64,000 bases of DNA, from contig JAOQAK010000055.1 of NCBI GenBank assembly GCA_025963635.1, positions 235,540 to 299,539 on the forward strand, in the 5' to 3' direction. The stretch's first letter is position 1. Each line of letters opens with the position of its first letter. Below are positions 25,824 to 34,665 of the stretch, one piece after another. Below the pieces are notes generated by a model. That model made no database searches. It was not told the origin of the DNA and saw only the letters and a program-made list of their open reading frames with translations. The DNA comes from Ferruginibacter sp. (GTDB taxonomy: Bacteria; Bacteroidota; Bacteroidia; Chitinophagales; Chitinophagaceae). The position numbers and the translations under genes were made by a program.

Positions 25824-28800
25824 TTACTGTTTCAACATATTTAATAAAAGCTGCTGCCCCACAATGTTTGCCGGGTTGCCTGCTGCGGCATTGATAGTGC
25901 TCATGGATGCATTTTCACCGTCACCCTCCGATTTCTTTTCTGCCTGGCTACTTTTTAAACAGGAAGCAATATCCAGCGCATTCAAAATAACTTTGCCGCG
26001 GCCATGCCGAATAACACTCAATGCAGTAAAAACTTCCTGCTTGTGATCAGATACGCACCCTACAATCGTTTCGCCGTTTTGCATCCGCATTCCAAATCGC
26101 TTTTTATTATAAGTAGCGAGGCATTGGTATTCCCAGTTGAAGACGCAGTTTTGTGGCAGGCCAGAAAACAAAGGACTTTCTTTTACAAAATAGTTGCCAC
26201 CATACCAGCTCCTGCCCATTTCCTGCAGTCCACGGAAATCGATCAATTCTTTTTTGGCAAGGTAGGGTGCCCACATTTCGTAGTTGCTTAGGATCACCAA
26301 AGTGTTACCGTTGTTCACCCATTCCAGCACATCTGTAACGAGTGGATTTCCTGTTTGCTGTGGTTCAAAAGCACCTACCACCATTACATGCCCTGATGGT
26401 TTCCCTGAAGTATAGTTCTTAAAATCACTGATGCCAACTGACTTTAAATACGCCTGGATTAAACCGCTGGTATCAGCCACCACAAGGTCTTTCGCAATTC
26501 CGGTCGTATCCAACGCAACGGCGAATACCTGGTCATCACCTATGCATATGGTGGACGTTCCCTGGCGGATGGTAGCAGTTATAGTTGAATACCCTTTTTT
26601 AATGATAGGTATGGCTACCCCCTGCACCAACAATTGTCCATACACCGTGCCACCACTGATTGTTACCTGTTGTTTCTTTGAAAAGTAAACCGATCCTTTT
26701 TCATCTGTTACTTTTAACTCAATCTCTGCCAGTCCGGTGATGTCTTTTTCATTCACGATATACAGGTCAGCCGTAACGGTATTTCCGGCGGGAACAACTT
26801 TGTGGTTTAGTTTAACAGCTACATACAGCGGCTGGTTGTACCTCGCAATGAGCGCCGCATCTCCCTTCAGGTTTCGATAGTTGTCCACTACGCCCGAATG
26901 ATTTTCCAACTTCATGCTTTCCCATCCGTTAATGGCATACCCATCAATGATATTATTGATCCGCACATTTTCGATTACCCGGCCCTGGTAGTAGTAGGCA
27001 ACATTCCCCATCTTCCTGGTCAGGCTATCCACATTTGGAAATGCTTTTGTAAAGCCGTTTTTTTTGATAAAGGCATTATATACATCGTACCATTTTAAGT
27101 AGGTGTCAGTTTCCCAGCCCCTGTCTTTGCCAGTCCTTAGTATTTCATCGCGGATCAGTTGCAGTCTTGGTGGTGTGCCGATGGCGCCTTCTTCGCCGTA
27201 ATAAACGATCTCATCCTTATGATCAGTATAGCGCAGGTAGCTTGTGGGATTCACATAGAGGTTATCATGGTAAACGCCCGGTCCACCCGCATGATGTTGA
27301 TCAAACCAGCCATAATCATAAAAAGTTGTGTCGTTGGGAAGCAAATGCAATTTGAATCTCGGATCATGTTCATTTGGCTTTATACTGCCGTTGGAAGAAT
27401 TATAAGTTATGATACGGCTATCGTCCAGTTGACGACCGCCCAGCATTTCTGTTCTATCAACCGGCAGCGGCATAGCACCCCTTTCATTGTGCATATTGTA
27501 AATGATCAATGAAGGGTGGCTCCTATCGCGGTTGATCATCCGAAAAAATTTTTCTGTGCGGACAGCTAAATAAAAATCTGTTTGTTTTTTCTCCAGTTCA
27601 TTCCGGGGATTGAAGAGATTATCAGGATACGAATTGCCACCGGGTTCTTCAAAATAAAGCAGGCCCAGTTCGTCTGCAGCATCCAGCACATTTGTTTGCC
27701 CGATGGTGCGATGGAAATTTAGCATATTTAACCCCAGGCGTTTTGCATCAGCAACTTGCTTCCGTGCCAATTCATCAGAAGGGGCAATACCATTTACCGG
27801 CCAAAAGCCCCAGGAGATGGATGTCCGTAAAACGATGCGCTTATTATTCAGGTAAAATTGCTCATCGCCATCGATGGTTTTTATCTCGAACCAGCGAAAC
27901 CCAAACTTTTTTTGATATTGATCCCGTGTACCATTTCCTCCTTTCCAGTTTACAGCCAGGATATATAAATTTGGATGATCCACATCCCACAATTTAGCAT
28001 CCGGCACAGCAACGCTAAACGTTTGGCTATTCATACCTTCAACCAACGTTACGGGGTATTGCCTGTTGAACAATTGTTTACCGGTCTTCATTTCTGTTAC
28101 AATCAACTCGTAATTACCCGCAATACCATTACCCGAAAGATTGTTACCGGTTACCTGTACATCTACCTCGTTGACCCGCGGTTTATTTTTAACAAACACA
28201 TCCGCGATGTAAGTTTTGTCAGTTGCCACCAAATTTACTTTCCCGGTAATTCCGCCGAAGCCGTGGGTTGGTTGGGTGCGGTATTCTCCCCACATAAAAT
28301 TTTGACTATCCCTCCAATCAAAATTGCCGTTTGGATCTGTGATCCTTATCGCGAGGTCATTCTCCGTGCCGGGAAGCAAGTACTTACTGATGTCTACTTC
28401 AAACGGTGTGCTGTTCACCAGGTCGTAACCTGCCAGTTGTCGATTTACAAAAACTTCGGCTCTGAAACGAACACTTTCAAAGTGCAAAGCTACCCGCTTT
28501 CCTTTCAGAGATGTAGGAACAACTAACTTAGTGGTGAACCAGGAAATACCAAGATAATTGCCTGACACACCAAAAGGGTTATTGTTCTGCCCCCAGTAAT
28601 ATTCTTCTACTGTTGCAGGCAAATGAACTGTTTTGCCGATAGCTTTCGCAAGCCCTGACCAACCACCTGTGGGAAGGTTAACGGGCAACTTTTTAAGGTC
28701 AACAGGCGGCACGAATAATTGATCGTTCTGCCAGGCAGCTGCTGTATCCAGCCAGAGTTTCCAGTTGTTCCCGGATATATCGCTGGCGGCACGACCCTGC

Positions 28801-28874
28801 TGAGCATGGGCAAAGAAAACTAACCCGATTATCAAAAGAAAACTGAGTGATATTTTATTGATAACAGGGGGCAT
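25824..28874 (-). CDS. GH2-family glycoside hydrolase with C-terminal GATase-like domain
   Basis: A 1016-residue secreted GH2-type enzyme. Signal peptide 1-24 (LVFFAHAQ). Sugar-binding jelly roll (about 40-220, with VALHFESVRFRAEVFVN), immunoglobulin-like domain, TIM barrel from about 330 (RIVLRTSISWGFWPVNG, NMLNFHRTIG), acid/base motif IIYNMHNERGA and a later YYGEEGAIG that may hold the nucleophile. The last 250 residues (GHVMVVGAFEPQQTGNPLV, GNTLVILSNYEMWAPYLA) resemble a glutamine-amidotransferase-like fold seen on some large GH2 proteins. Exact activity is open: a side-chain galactosidase, arabinosidase or glucuronidase would fit the pectin locus. Confidence 0.85.
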   Translation of the reverse strand: MPPVINKISLSFLLIIGLVFFAHAQQGRAASDISGNNWKLWLDTAAAWQNDQLFVPPVDLKKLPVNLPTGGWSGLAKAIGKTVHLPATVEEYYWGQNNNPFGVSGNYLGISWFTTKLVVPTSLKGKRVALHFESVRFRAEVFVNRQLAGYDLVNSTPFEVDISKYLLPGTENDLAIRITDPNGNFDWRDSQNFMWGEYRTQPTHGFGGITGKVNLVATDKTYIADVFVKNKPRVNEVDVQVTGNNLSGNGIAGNYELIVTEMKTGKQLFNRQYPVTLVEGMNSQTFSVAVPDAKLWDVDHPNLYILAVNWKGGNGTRDQYQKKFGFRWFEIKTIDGDEQFYLNNKRIVLRTSISWGFWPVNGIAPSDELARKQVADAKRLGLNMLNFHRTIGQTNVLDAADELGLLYFEEPGGNSYPDNLFNPRNELEKKQTDFYLAVRTEKFFRMINRDRSHPSLIIYNMHNERGAMPLPVDRTEMLGGRQLDDSRIITYNSSNGSIKPNEHDPRFKLHLLPNDTTFYDYGWFDQHHAGGPGVYHDNLYVNPTSYLRYTDHKDEIVYYGEEGAIGTPPRLQLIRDEILRTGKDRGWETDTYLKWYDVYNAFIKKNGFTKAFPNVDSLTRKMGNVAYYYQGRVIENVRINNIIDGYAINGWESMKLENHSGVVDNYRNLKGDAALIARYNQPLYVAVKLNHKVVPAGNTVTADLYIVNEKDITGLAEIELKVTDEKGSVYFSKKQQVTISGGTVYGQLLVQGVAIPIIKKGYSTITATIRQGTSTICIGDDQVFAVALDTTGIAKDLVVADTSGLIQAYLKSVGISDFKNYTSGKPSGHVMVVGAFEPQQTGNPLVTDVLEWVNNGNTLVILSNYEMWAPYLAKKELIDFRGLQEMGRSWYGGNYFVKESPLFSGLPQNCVFNWEYQCLATYNKKRFGMRMQNGETIVGCVSDHKQEVFTALSVIRHGRGKVILNALDIASCLKSSQAEKKSEGDGENASMSTINAAAGNPANIVGQQLLLNMLKQ

Positions 28875-28913
28875 ATTTTTTTAGATTGTATTGGAGAGAT
28901 AAAGTCAGTGAGG

Positions 28914-29860
28914 TTATTTAAAAGGTGTCCAATCGCCTAAAATATTTTGTACGGTATACTGTTTGGCTTCTCCATCAGTAAGTTGATGCGCCCACGTAAA
29001 ACGCTTACCGGGTTCGCCGCCTTTGCCTGTGCTTTTATATTCTGCATAGTAAGCGGTTTTTTCATTCTCTGTTTTGCCCCAGTTATTCCAACCTTCGGGT
29101 TTGATATGTTCACCCATACTGCATTGTATGAATACTGTTTTTGCAAACGGGCGCCAGGGCCGTCCCAATATAACTGACCCCGGTGGTGAATCTGCCGTCA
29201 ATTTGCAATGGATAAATACATAACCGTACTTACTTCCTTCGGGCGTAGATGCTGCGGTTACAGCGCCACCATTCAATCTGCTATGGAGCGTACAATGTTC
29301 AAACACCGCAGTGGCCGCACCAAAAATAAAATCGACCGTACCTTCGATGTAGCAATCTTTATAATACTGCAGCGTTGCACCCTTGGTATACAAGGTATCC
29401 TGGAACCGAGGAAGCGGCAATTTTTGAATGCCACCCTATTGCCAATCACATTTACTGCAACGGCCTGCCCGACGGGCCCGGAAGAATTTTCAAAAGTTAT
29501 ATTTTCAAAACTGATGTTGTCACCATTTACAAAAACAGAGGATGAACCGGTGGTGCCAAACGCTTTGCCGGCACTATCTTTTTTTGATGCATAATTATCA
29601 AAAGTGAGTTTTGTAGTGGTTACATCTTCTCCAACAAACCTCACAAATGCCTTTGCAATAGATATGGTAATACATTCTTTGTAGATGCCCTTTTTGATAT
29701 AGATAATAACGGGCTTCGTATTACCATCCGGCACCGCATCGATCGCCGCCTGTACCGTGGTAAAATCACCGCTTCCATCCTGTGCGACTGTCTTTTTGGT
29801 CTGGCCAAAAAGTAATGCTGTGCTCATCATTAAAGTCAAGGCAAAAAATATTTTTTTCAC
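28914..29860 (-). pseudogene. CE8 pectin methylesterase, disrupted by a one-base frameshift
   Basis: Two overlapping frames together make one CE8 pectinesterase of about 315 residues. The N-terminal frame (from 29860) has signal peptide MKKIFFALTLMMSTALLFGQ, QDGSGDFTTVQAAIDAVPDG and GPVGQAVAVN (first active-site Gln), up to KNCRFLG. The second frame resumes at FQDTLYTKG (second Gln) and has EGTVDFIFGAATAVFE (Asp pair region) and LGRPWRPFAKTVF (Arg). Restoring one A between 29403 and 29406 joins FLG to FQDTLY exactly. So one base is missing, by mutation or sequencing error. CE8 removes methyl esters from homogalacturonan, letting PL10 and GH28 act. It sits between PL10 and GH2 in the pectin locus. 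Confidence 0.85.
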
Positions 29861-29881
29861 TGGATAGTATTTGAACGTTGA

Positions 29882-30922
29882 TTAACTGTGTGCATTCTTT
29901 TTAACCCATGATGGATACTCCTTCTCCAGTAATTTTGTTGCCCATACACCATACCAGGCATACCCGTTGCGACGCTCATAGCCAATTTCCTGGATTGAAT
30001 ATTTTACAATGCCATCCCTGTCACAGAAGAAAGGCTTGTTGGTACCGATCTCATAATATCTTGCCCAGATAGTCGATGTATTATCTGCCACAACCTGCCT
30101 GTCTTTACCTTTCTTTGTGCCCGGCGCATCCACATCGATCACTTTATAGCCCTCCAGCTTTACCGCTTTCAACCACTCTACTGCGGCAGTAATCGCTTCT
30201 TTTATCTCGCGGGAAGGCTTGGGCTGCTCCATTAAGAATTCTGTAATTTTCACGCTTTCAAAAGAGCTGATGGAAGGCAGTTCGTAAGCCCTGGCTTTTG
30301 CAGGCTTCAATGTATTCTCATCATATTGCTGGCACCATGCTGTCAGCTTTCCATCAACTTTGATCTGCGTTTTTAAAATACAATCAATGCCCTTGTTTAC
30401 CGCATTGGAACTCGGTTCAATCAAGGCTGTATTTACTAGTTCCAAATCGTTTTGTTTCAGGGCCACATCCTGCAAGATGCCTAGCGTGTTGATGATGGCA
30501 TTGTCATTGAATGTTACCTGGCCCCTGTACAAACTTTTATTCGGATAGTATTGCGGCCACCCACCATTTTTGTACTGCGCCTTCAGCAGGTAACGAACAC
30601 CATTTTCAAGGGCAGCCAGGTATTTGAGATTGTTGAATTTTTTATAAGCGCCTGCAAGGTACCTGATCTCTTTTGCCGTAGAACCATTGTCGATATTAGC
30701 ATCGTCTTTTTTTGCTTCGATTGCAATATCTGATTTTTGCTCTGCAGTAAAGTCAACATCATAGCTGAAAGCTTTCCCTTTGAATTGCTTCGACCAGCCT
30801 CCACTTTCCCGTTGAAACAACAGCATGTTATCTGCCTGCAGATCCTGCGCATTGGCCTGTATAAAAAATAAACAAGCGACAATGCTTACGATAATATTTA
30901 ATAAATTTTTAGCTGGTTTCAT
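29882..30922 (-). CDS. pelA: PL10 pectate lyase
   Basis: A 346-residue secreted pectate lyase of family PL10. Signal peptide 1-25 (ACLFFIQANAQ). Features of the (alpha/alpha)-toroid family: ESGGWSKQ, IDNGSTAKEIRYLAGAYK, YLLKAQYKNGGWPQYYP, VTFNDNAIINTL, TAWCQQYDENTLKPAKARAYELPS and the C-terminal ARYYEIGTNKPFFCDRDG with YERRNGYAWYG. It cleaves de-esterified polygalacturonate by calcium-dependent beta-elimination. It lies between GH28 and CE8 on the same strand; the gap to CE8 is 21 bases, so co-transcription is likely. Length and motifs are complete. Confidence 0.92.
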   Translation of the reverse strand: MKPAKNLLNIIVSIVACLFFIQANAQDLQADNMLLFQRESGGWSKQFKGKAFSYDVDFTAEQKSDIAIEAKKDDANIDNGSTAKEIRYLAGAYKKFNNLKYLAALENGVRYLLKAQYKNGGWPQYYPNKSLYRGQVTFNDNAIINTLGILQDVALKQNDLELVNTALIEPSSNAVNKGIDCILKTQIKVDGKLTAWCQQYDENTLKPAKARAYELPSISSFESVKITEFLMEQPKPSREIKEAITAAVEWLKAVKLEGYKVIDVDAPGTKKGKDRQVVADNTSTIWARYYEIGTNKPFFCDRDGIVKYSIQEIGYERRNGYAWYGVWATKLLEKEYPSWVKKNAHS

Positions 30923-30994
30923 TTCGTGTTTTTTATTCCTTTAATTAAAGAGAATGGTATGACTTGTAAAAAATGCTTTTGTTAAAAGAGCCTG

Positions 30995-32632
30995 TCAATT
31001 TATAATTGTAATCGCTCTATTATCTGCCCCGTTTTCAAACCTGGTAACATGTTTTGCTTTTACAGTATTGGTATTGGTGATACTGATCCCTTTGCTGCGT
31101 TCTCCATAGATGTTGAACAGGAGCGCTGACACATCGCTGTACTCAAGGCCATCAATTGCAATACCCGTGCTATTCTCAATGTAAATAACCGGTTCGGTAC
31201 TTTTATTTGTTAAGACAAGGTGGCTAAGCTGTATACCAGCAGCTTCGATGATCTCAACACCCTTATCCGTATTTAAAACAACATTACTGATGCGGATATT
31301 TTTTACGGCCATTTCGGGAAGTCCGCGAATGAAAATCCCCTTTTTCGCACCATCACAAACAATATTACTGATCTCGAAATTTTGAAACCGGGGTGTGGCT
31401 TCCGATACTACAGGCATCTCAACTTTTTCACCTGGCTTTGGAGGTTTGGTGAAATAATACATATCAAAGTAGATCGCCTCATCCACAATATTTTTCATAA
31501 AAATATCTTTACAGTAGATCTTTTCTACCATTCCTCCCCTGCCCCTTGCGGTTTTAAAACGAAGCCCTTTGTCGGTTCCCATAAAGGAACAATTGTAAAC
31601 AAAAATATTTCTCGCACCTCCGCTCATTTCACTACCGATCACAAAACCACCATGCCCCTTGTAAACGGTGCTGTTGCGGATCACCACATTTTCTGTTGGC
31701 TTTCCTCTTTTCCTTCCTTCTTCGTCCTTACCACTTTTGATGCAGATGCCGTCATCGCCCACATCAAATATGCAACCTTCAATCAACACATTTTTGCAAC
31801 TCTCTATATCAATGCCATCACCATTTTGCGCATACTCAGGGTTTTTAACCATTACATTTTTTACAGTAAGGTCTTCGCATTGGAATGGATGAAGATTCCA
31901 GGCTGGTGAATTTTGAAACGTTACGCCTTCCAACAAAACTTTTTTACAATTGGTGAACACTACCAGGTTGGGGCGCAGATAGTCTTTAATACTTTCATAA
32001 TCTTTTAATGTGTTACCCTTCTCAAAAACCCCGTTCAGTTTTTCTTCATGCGCTTTTTTTGTTTTTACTGAAGGATACCAGGTTTTGCCGTCAGCGCTTA
32101 CAACGCCGCCCGACGCAATTTTATTTGTCCATTGCTTTTCCGTTAGCCTGTCCTTACCAACCATTCTCCAAACATCGCCATTGCCATCAATGATGCCTTT
32201 GCCGGTAACGGCAACGTTTACAAGATTTTCACCTGATAAAGGAGATTGGTTCCTTGCGGAACGCCTGCCCTCATATGTACCGATCACCAATGGATATTGA
32301 TTAAAGTCACTGGTATATTGCAGGATGGCCGCAGATTTTATATGCAGGTTTACATTGCTTTTTAAAACAAGGGGACCGGTAAGCCAGAGACCTTCAGGGA
32401 TCAAAACCACACCGCCACCTTTTTTGCTGCAGTCGGCAATTGCATTGTTGATGCTGTTTGTATTGAGGGTGGTTCCATCAGCGATGGCTCCATAATCTTT
32501 AACATCAAATGTGTCCTTCTTAAACACAGGCAGCTTTGCCGTTGGAAGATTATCCCATGAGTATTGTGCAGCTGCCGGAACAACAAACAGCGCCGAAATA
32601 AAAAACAGTATAAAAACTTTGATCGTTTTCAT
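30995..32632 (-). CDS. GH28 polygalacturonase-family hydrolase (second copy)
   Basis: A 545-residue GH28 enzyme. ATG at 32632 (MKTIKVFILFFISALFVVPAAAQ) gives the signal peptide; the longer frame from 32716 overlaps the upstream gene and looks unlike a leader. Catalytic landmarks: QNGDGIDIESC, VGDDGICIKSG, KGHGGFVIGSE and LRFKTARGRGG. It differs from the other GH28 at 24257 by a longer C-terminal helix region and by NGDG instead of NNDG, suggesting a different cut site (exo versus endo, or homogalacturonan versus rhamnogalacturonan). It starts 17 bases after the stop of the alpha/beta-hydrolase gene, in the same operon. Confidence 0.92.
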   Translation of the reverse strand: MKTIKVFILFFISALFVVPAAAQYSWDNLPTAKLPVFKKDTFDVKDYGAIADGTTLNTNSINNAIADCSKKGGGVVLIPEGLWLTGPLVLKSNVNLHIKSAAILQYTSDFNQYPLVIGTYEGRRSARNQSPLSGENLVNVAVTGKGIIDGNGDVWRMVGKDRLTEKQWTNKIASGGVVSADGKTWYPSVKTKKAHEEKLNGVFEKGNTLKDYESIKDYLRPNLVVFTNCKKVLLEGVTFQNSPAWNLHPFQCEDLTVKNVMVKNPEYAQNGDGIDIESCKNVLIEGCIFDVGDDGICIKSGKDEEGRKRGKPTENVVIRNSTVYKGHGGFVIGSEMSGGARNIFVYNCSFMGTDKGLRFKTARGRGGMVEKIYCKDIFMKNIVDEAIYFDMYYFTKPPKPGEKVEMPVVSEATPRFQNFEISNIVCDGAKKGIFIRGLPEMAVKNIRISNVVLNTDKGVEIIEAAGIQLSHLVLTNKSTEPVIYIENSTGIAIDGLEYSDVSALLFNIYGERSKGISITNTNTVKAKHVTRFENGADNRAITIIN

Positions 32633-32649
32633 TATGATGATTTGACAAT

Positions 32650-33588
32650 TTATTTTGATGAGATAGGTTCGATAAATTTCATTTCTTTTAACCAGGCTTC
32701 GCAAAGGCTTTTCCATTGCTCGGTTGAACCGGGATTATTACTTAAACCAATGGCATGACCACCTTGCGGGAATACATGAAAACTGGTGGAAATATTTTTA
32801 TCCAATAAAGCCTTATAAAAAAGCAAGCTGTTGATGGGTGGCACCGTTTTATCATTGAAGGCATCTGCAATAAAACAGGGCGGTGTAGTAGCGGTGACCT
32901 GCAGTTCCATGGAGTACTTATCCATCGTGCTTTGCGAAGGATTGTCACCTAATAAGTTAGTCTTGCTACCCTTATGCGCATTGCTCCCCATAGTTATTAC
33001 AGGTGATACGAGCACCATGAAATCAGCGTTAAAAGAAACTGCGTCGAGTGTATCCTTAATTCGGGAAATATCTTCCCTGAGGTTGCCCATCATTGCTGCC
33101 AGATGGCCACCGGCAGATGACCCCTGCACACCAATTTTATTTGGGTTGATCTTCCATTTGACTGTATTGGCTCTTATGATCCGCATCGCCCTTTGCGCAT
33201 CCTGCAAAGGACCGATTTCTCTTTTTTGCAGATCGGGAGAAGTAGGTAACCGATAGTTTACCACGAAGGCGCTCATGCCCATTGTATTGAACCACTTGGC
33301 CAATTGAAATCCACCAAGATTGTAAGTCAAATGATGGTATCCACCACCCGGGAATATCAGTATTGCAGCGCCATTGTTATCATCTTTGGAAGGAAAGAAA
33401 GCATAGAAGCCCGGTATTCCAATTTGTATGGCACGCTCATTTACGATGCTATCCCCATGGTGCAAACCTTTACTATTTGGCATTTGATCCTTCGGCCAAA
33501 GTGGAAAAAACTCCTGTGCTTTTATTCCTGTTGCCAGGATGAAAAAACAGGTCATCAATGTGAGCAAATATTTAATCAAATTTTTCAT
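32650..33588 (-). CDS. Secreted alpha/beta-hydrolase, probable carbohydrate acetylesterase
   Basis: A 312-residue alpha/beta-hydrolase of the BD-FAE/acetyl-xylan-esterase-like type. ATG at 33588 (MKNLIKYLLTLMTCFFILATGIKAQ) gives the signal peptide; an upstream ATG at 33606 adds six residues. Catalytic Ser in VQGSSAGGHLAAMMG, Asp in ADAFNDKTVPP and His in FPQGGHAIGL form the triad; ILIFPGGGYHHLTYNLGG holds the oxyanion HGGG-like turn. Placed between CE12 and GH28, it most likely removes acetyl or feruloyl esters from pectin. Confidence 0.85.
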   Translation of the reverse strand: MKNLIKYLLTLMTCFFILATGIKAQEFFPLWPKDQMPNSKGLHHGDSIVNERAIQIGIPGFYAFFPSKDDNNGAAILIFPGGGYHHLTYNLGGFQLAKWFNTMGMSAFVVNYRLPTSPDLQKREIGPLQDAQRAMRIIRANTVKWKINPNKIGVQGSSAGGHLAAMMGNLREDISRIKDTLDAVSFNADFMVLVSPVITMGSNAHKGSKTNLLGDNPSQSTMDKYSMELQVTATTPPCFIADAFNDKTVPPINSLLFYKALLDKNISTSFHVFPQGGHAIGLSNNPGSTEQWKSLCEAWLKEMKFIEPISSK

Positions 33589-33605
33589 GGTATCATTAAA
33601 CAGCA

Positions 33606-34355
33606 TTACTTCAATCGCCCGGCAATGCCCGGCACCAGTTCTTTAAGGGCTTCAACTGCAAGCCCGGCAATCTTTTTAGCACCCGTTGGACTTAGATGCG
33701 TATCGTCTTTTTTCCCTTCGGGATAATTTACATTTCCGGGCTCAACATAATTGAACAAAAATTTGGAACCTTCATCGCCCAGGCTGGTCAGCAACTGCTC
33801 CGTTTTTTGTTGCATATCCACCAGCGGTACATGCAAGCTGCCTGCCAGTTTCCTTACAACATCCGGGTATCCTTTATGCGTATCAATCAATACACCGTTC
33901 TTAAAATTTCGCCTGCAGATAGGTGTCATCAAAACAGGGATTGCCTTTTTATCTTTTGACTCATTGATGAATTTTGCAAGATTGCCTCTAAACTCATCCA
34001 GTGAAGTGCCCACTGCAGGCTTCTCAATTTTCTCGTCGTTGTGCCCAAATTCAATCAATACATAATCACCTTCCTTTAAATTATCTAACACCTCCTGCCA
34101 TCTTTTTTCATTGATGAATGATTTGGTGCTCCTGCCATTCATTGCTTTGTTTTCTATCTGCACGGTGTTATCAAAAAATGGCTGAACTTCCATGCCCCAG
34201 CCGGTTTCGGGATATGCCTTCGCTTGTTTGATGGCCATCGTTGAATCGCCTATCATCCAAATGGTGATGTTTTTTTTGGTTAAGATGGTGAAAGCCGAAC
34301 AGGCGAATATTGCGATACTCATCCATGCAATGAAATGCTTCCTTGTTATTTTCAT
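33606..34355 (-). CDS. CE12 rhamnogalacturonan acetylesterase (SGNH hydrolase)
   Basis: A 249-residue SGNH/GDSL esterase matching CE12 rhamnogalacturonan acetylesterases. N-terminal signal or anchor (AWMSIAIFACSAF). Blocks: MIGDSTMA (Ser), GWGMEVQPFF, NKAMNGRSTKSF (Gly), IEFGHNDEK (Asn), and KKDDTHLSPTGAKKIAGL (Asp and His). It removes acetyl groups from rhamnogalacturonan-I so lyases and hydrolases can reach the backbone. It is 17 bases before the esterase ATG at 33588, and 310 bases after GH43, where a palindromic repeat lies. Confidence 0.92.
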   Translation of the reverse strand: MKITRKHFIAWMSIAIFACSAFTILTKKNITIWMIGDSTMAIKQAKAYPETGWGMEVQPFFDNTVQIENKAMNGRSTKSFINEKRWQEVLDNLKEGDYVLIEFGHNDEKIEKPAVGTSLDEFRGNLAKFINESKDKKAIPVLMTPICRRNFKNGVLIDTHKGYPDVVRKLAGSLHVPLVDMQQKTEQLLTSLGDEGSKFLFNYVEPGNVNYPEGKKDDTHLSPTGAKKIAGLAVEALKELVPGIAGRLK

Positions 34356-34430
34356 TTAAATATCTTTTTTAAGATTAGTATAACACCCGCAAACCCAAGT
34401 TGAGAATAGGTTATAGTTCATTTTCTTTTT

Positions 34431-34611
34431 TTCTTGATAAAAAAAGAAACAAAAAAATCAAGACTGCGAATAAAAAGGCTGAAAATTTCAATATGATCCT
34501 AAAATCAAGGAACTCGCCGCCAGTAGTTCAATGATTTAAAGCCAATGCCCGGCTCAAACAGCCTTGATTTCTTAACGGCTCATATGGAAATTTTCTAGCA
34601 CTTTTTATTCG
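34431..34611. repeat. Palindromic interspersed-repeat-like element in 310-bp gap
   Basis: The gap between CE12 and GH43 (34356-34665) has no gene. CTTGAT (34431-34436) pairs with ATCAAG (34457-34462) across an A-rich spacer. A larger imperfect inverted repeat follows: CGAATAAAAAGGCTGAAAATTT (34467-34488) pairs with 34588-34611 with small bulges. The whole can fold back over about 145 bases. Similar A-rich CTTGAT...ATCAAG units recur in Bacteroidota genomes, as I recall; copy number in this genome is unknown. Confidence 0.45.
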
Positions 34612-34665
34612 AGGTCGTTCCCAGTAGTCGTTTTCGAAAGTTTCGCTTAATCCTATCCTTTTTAA

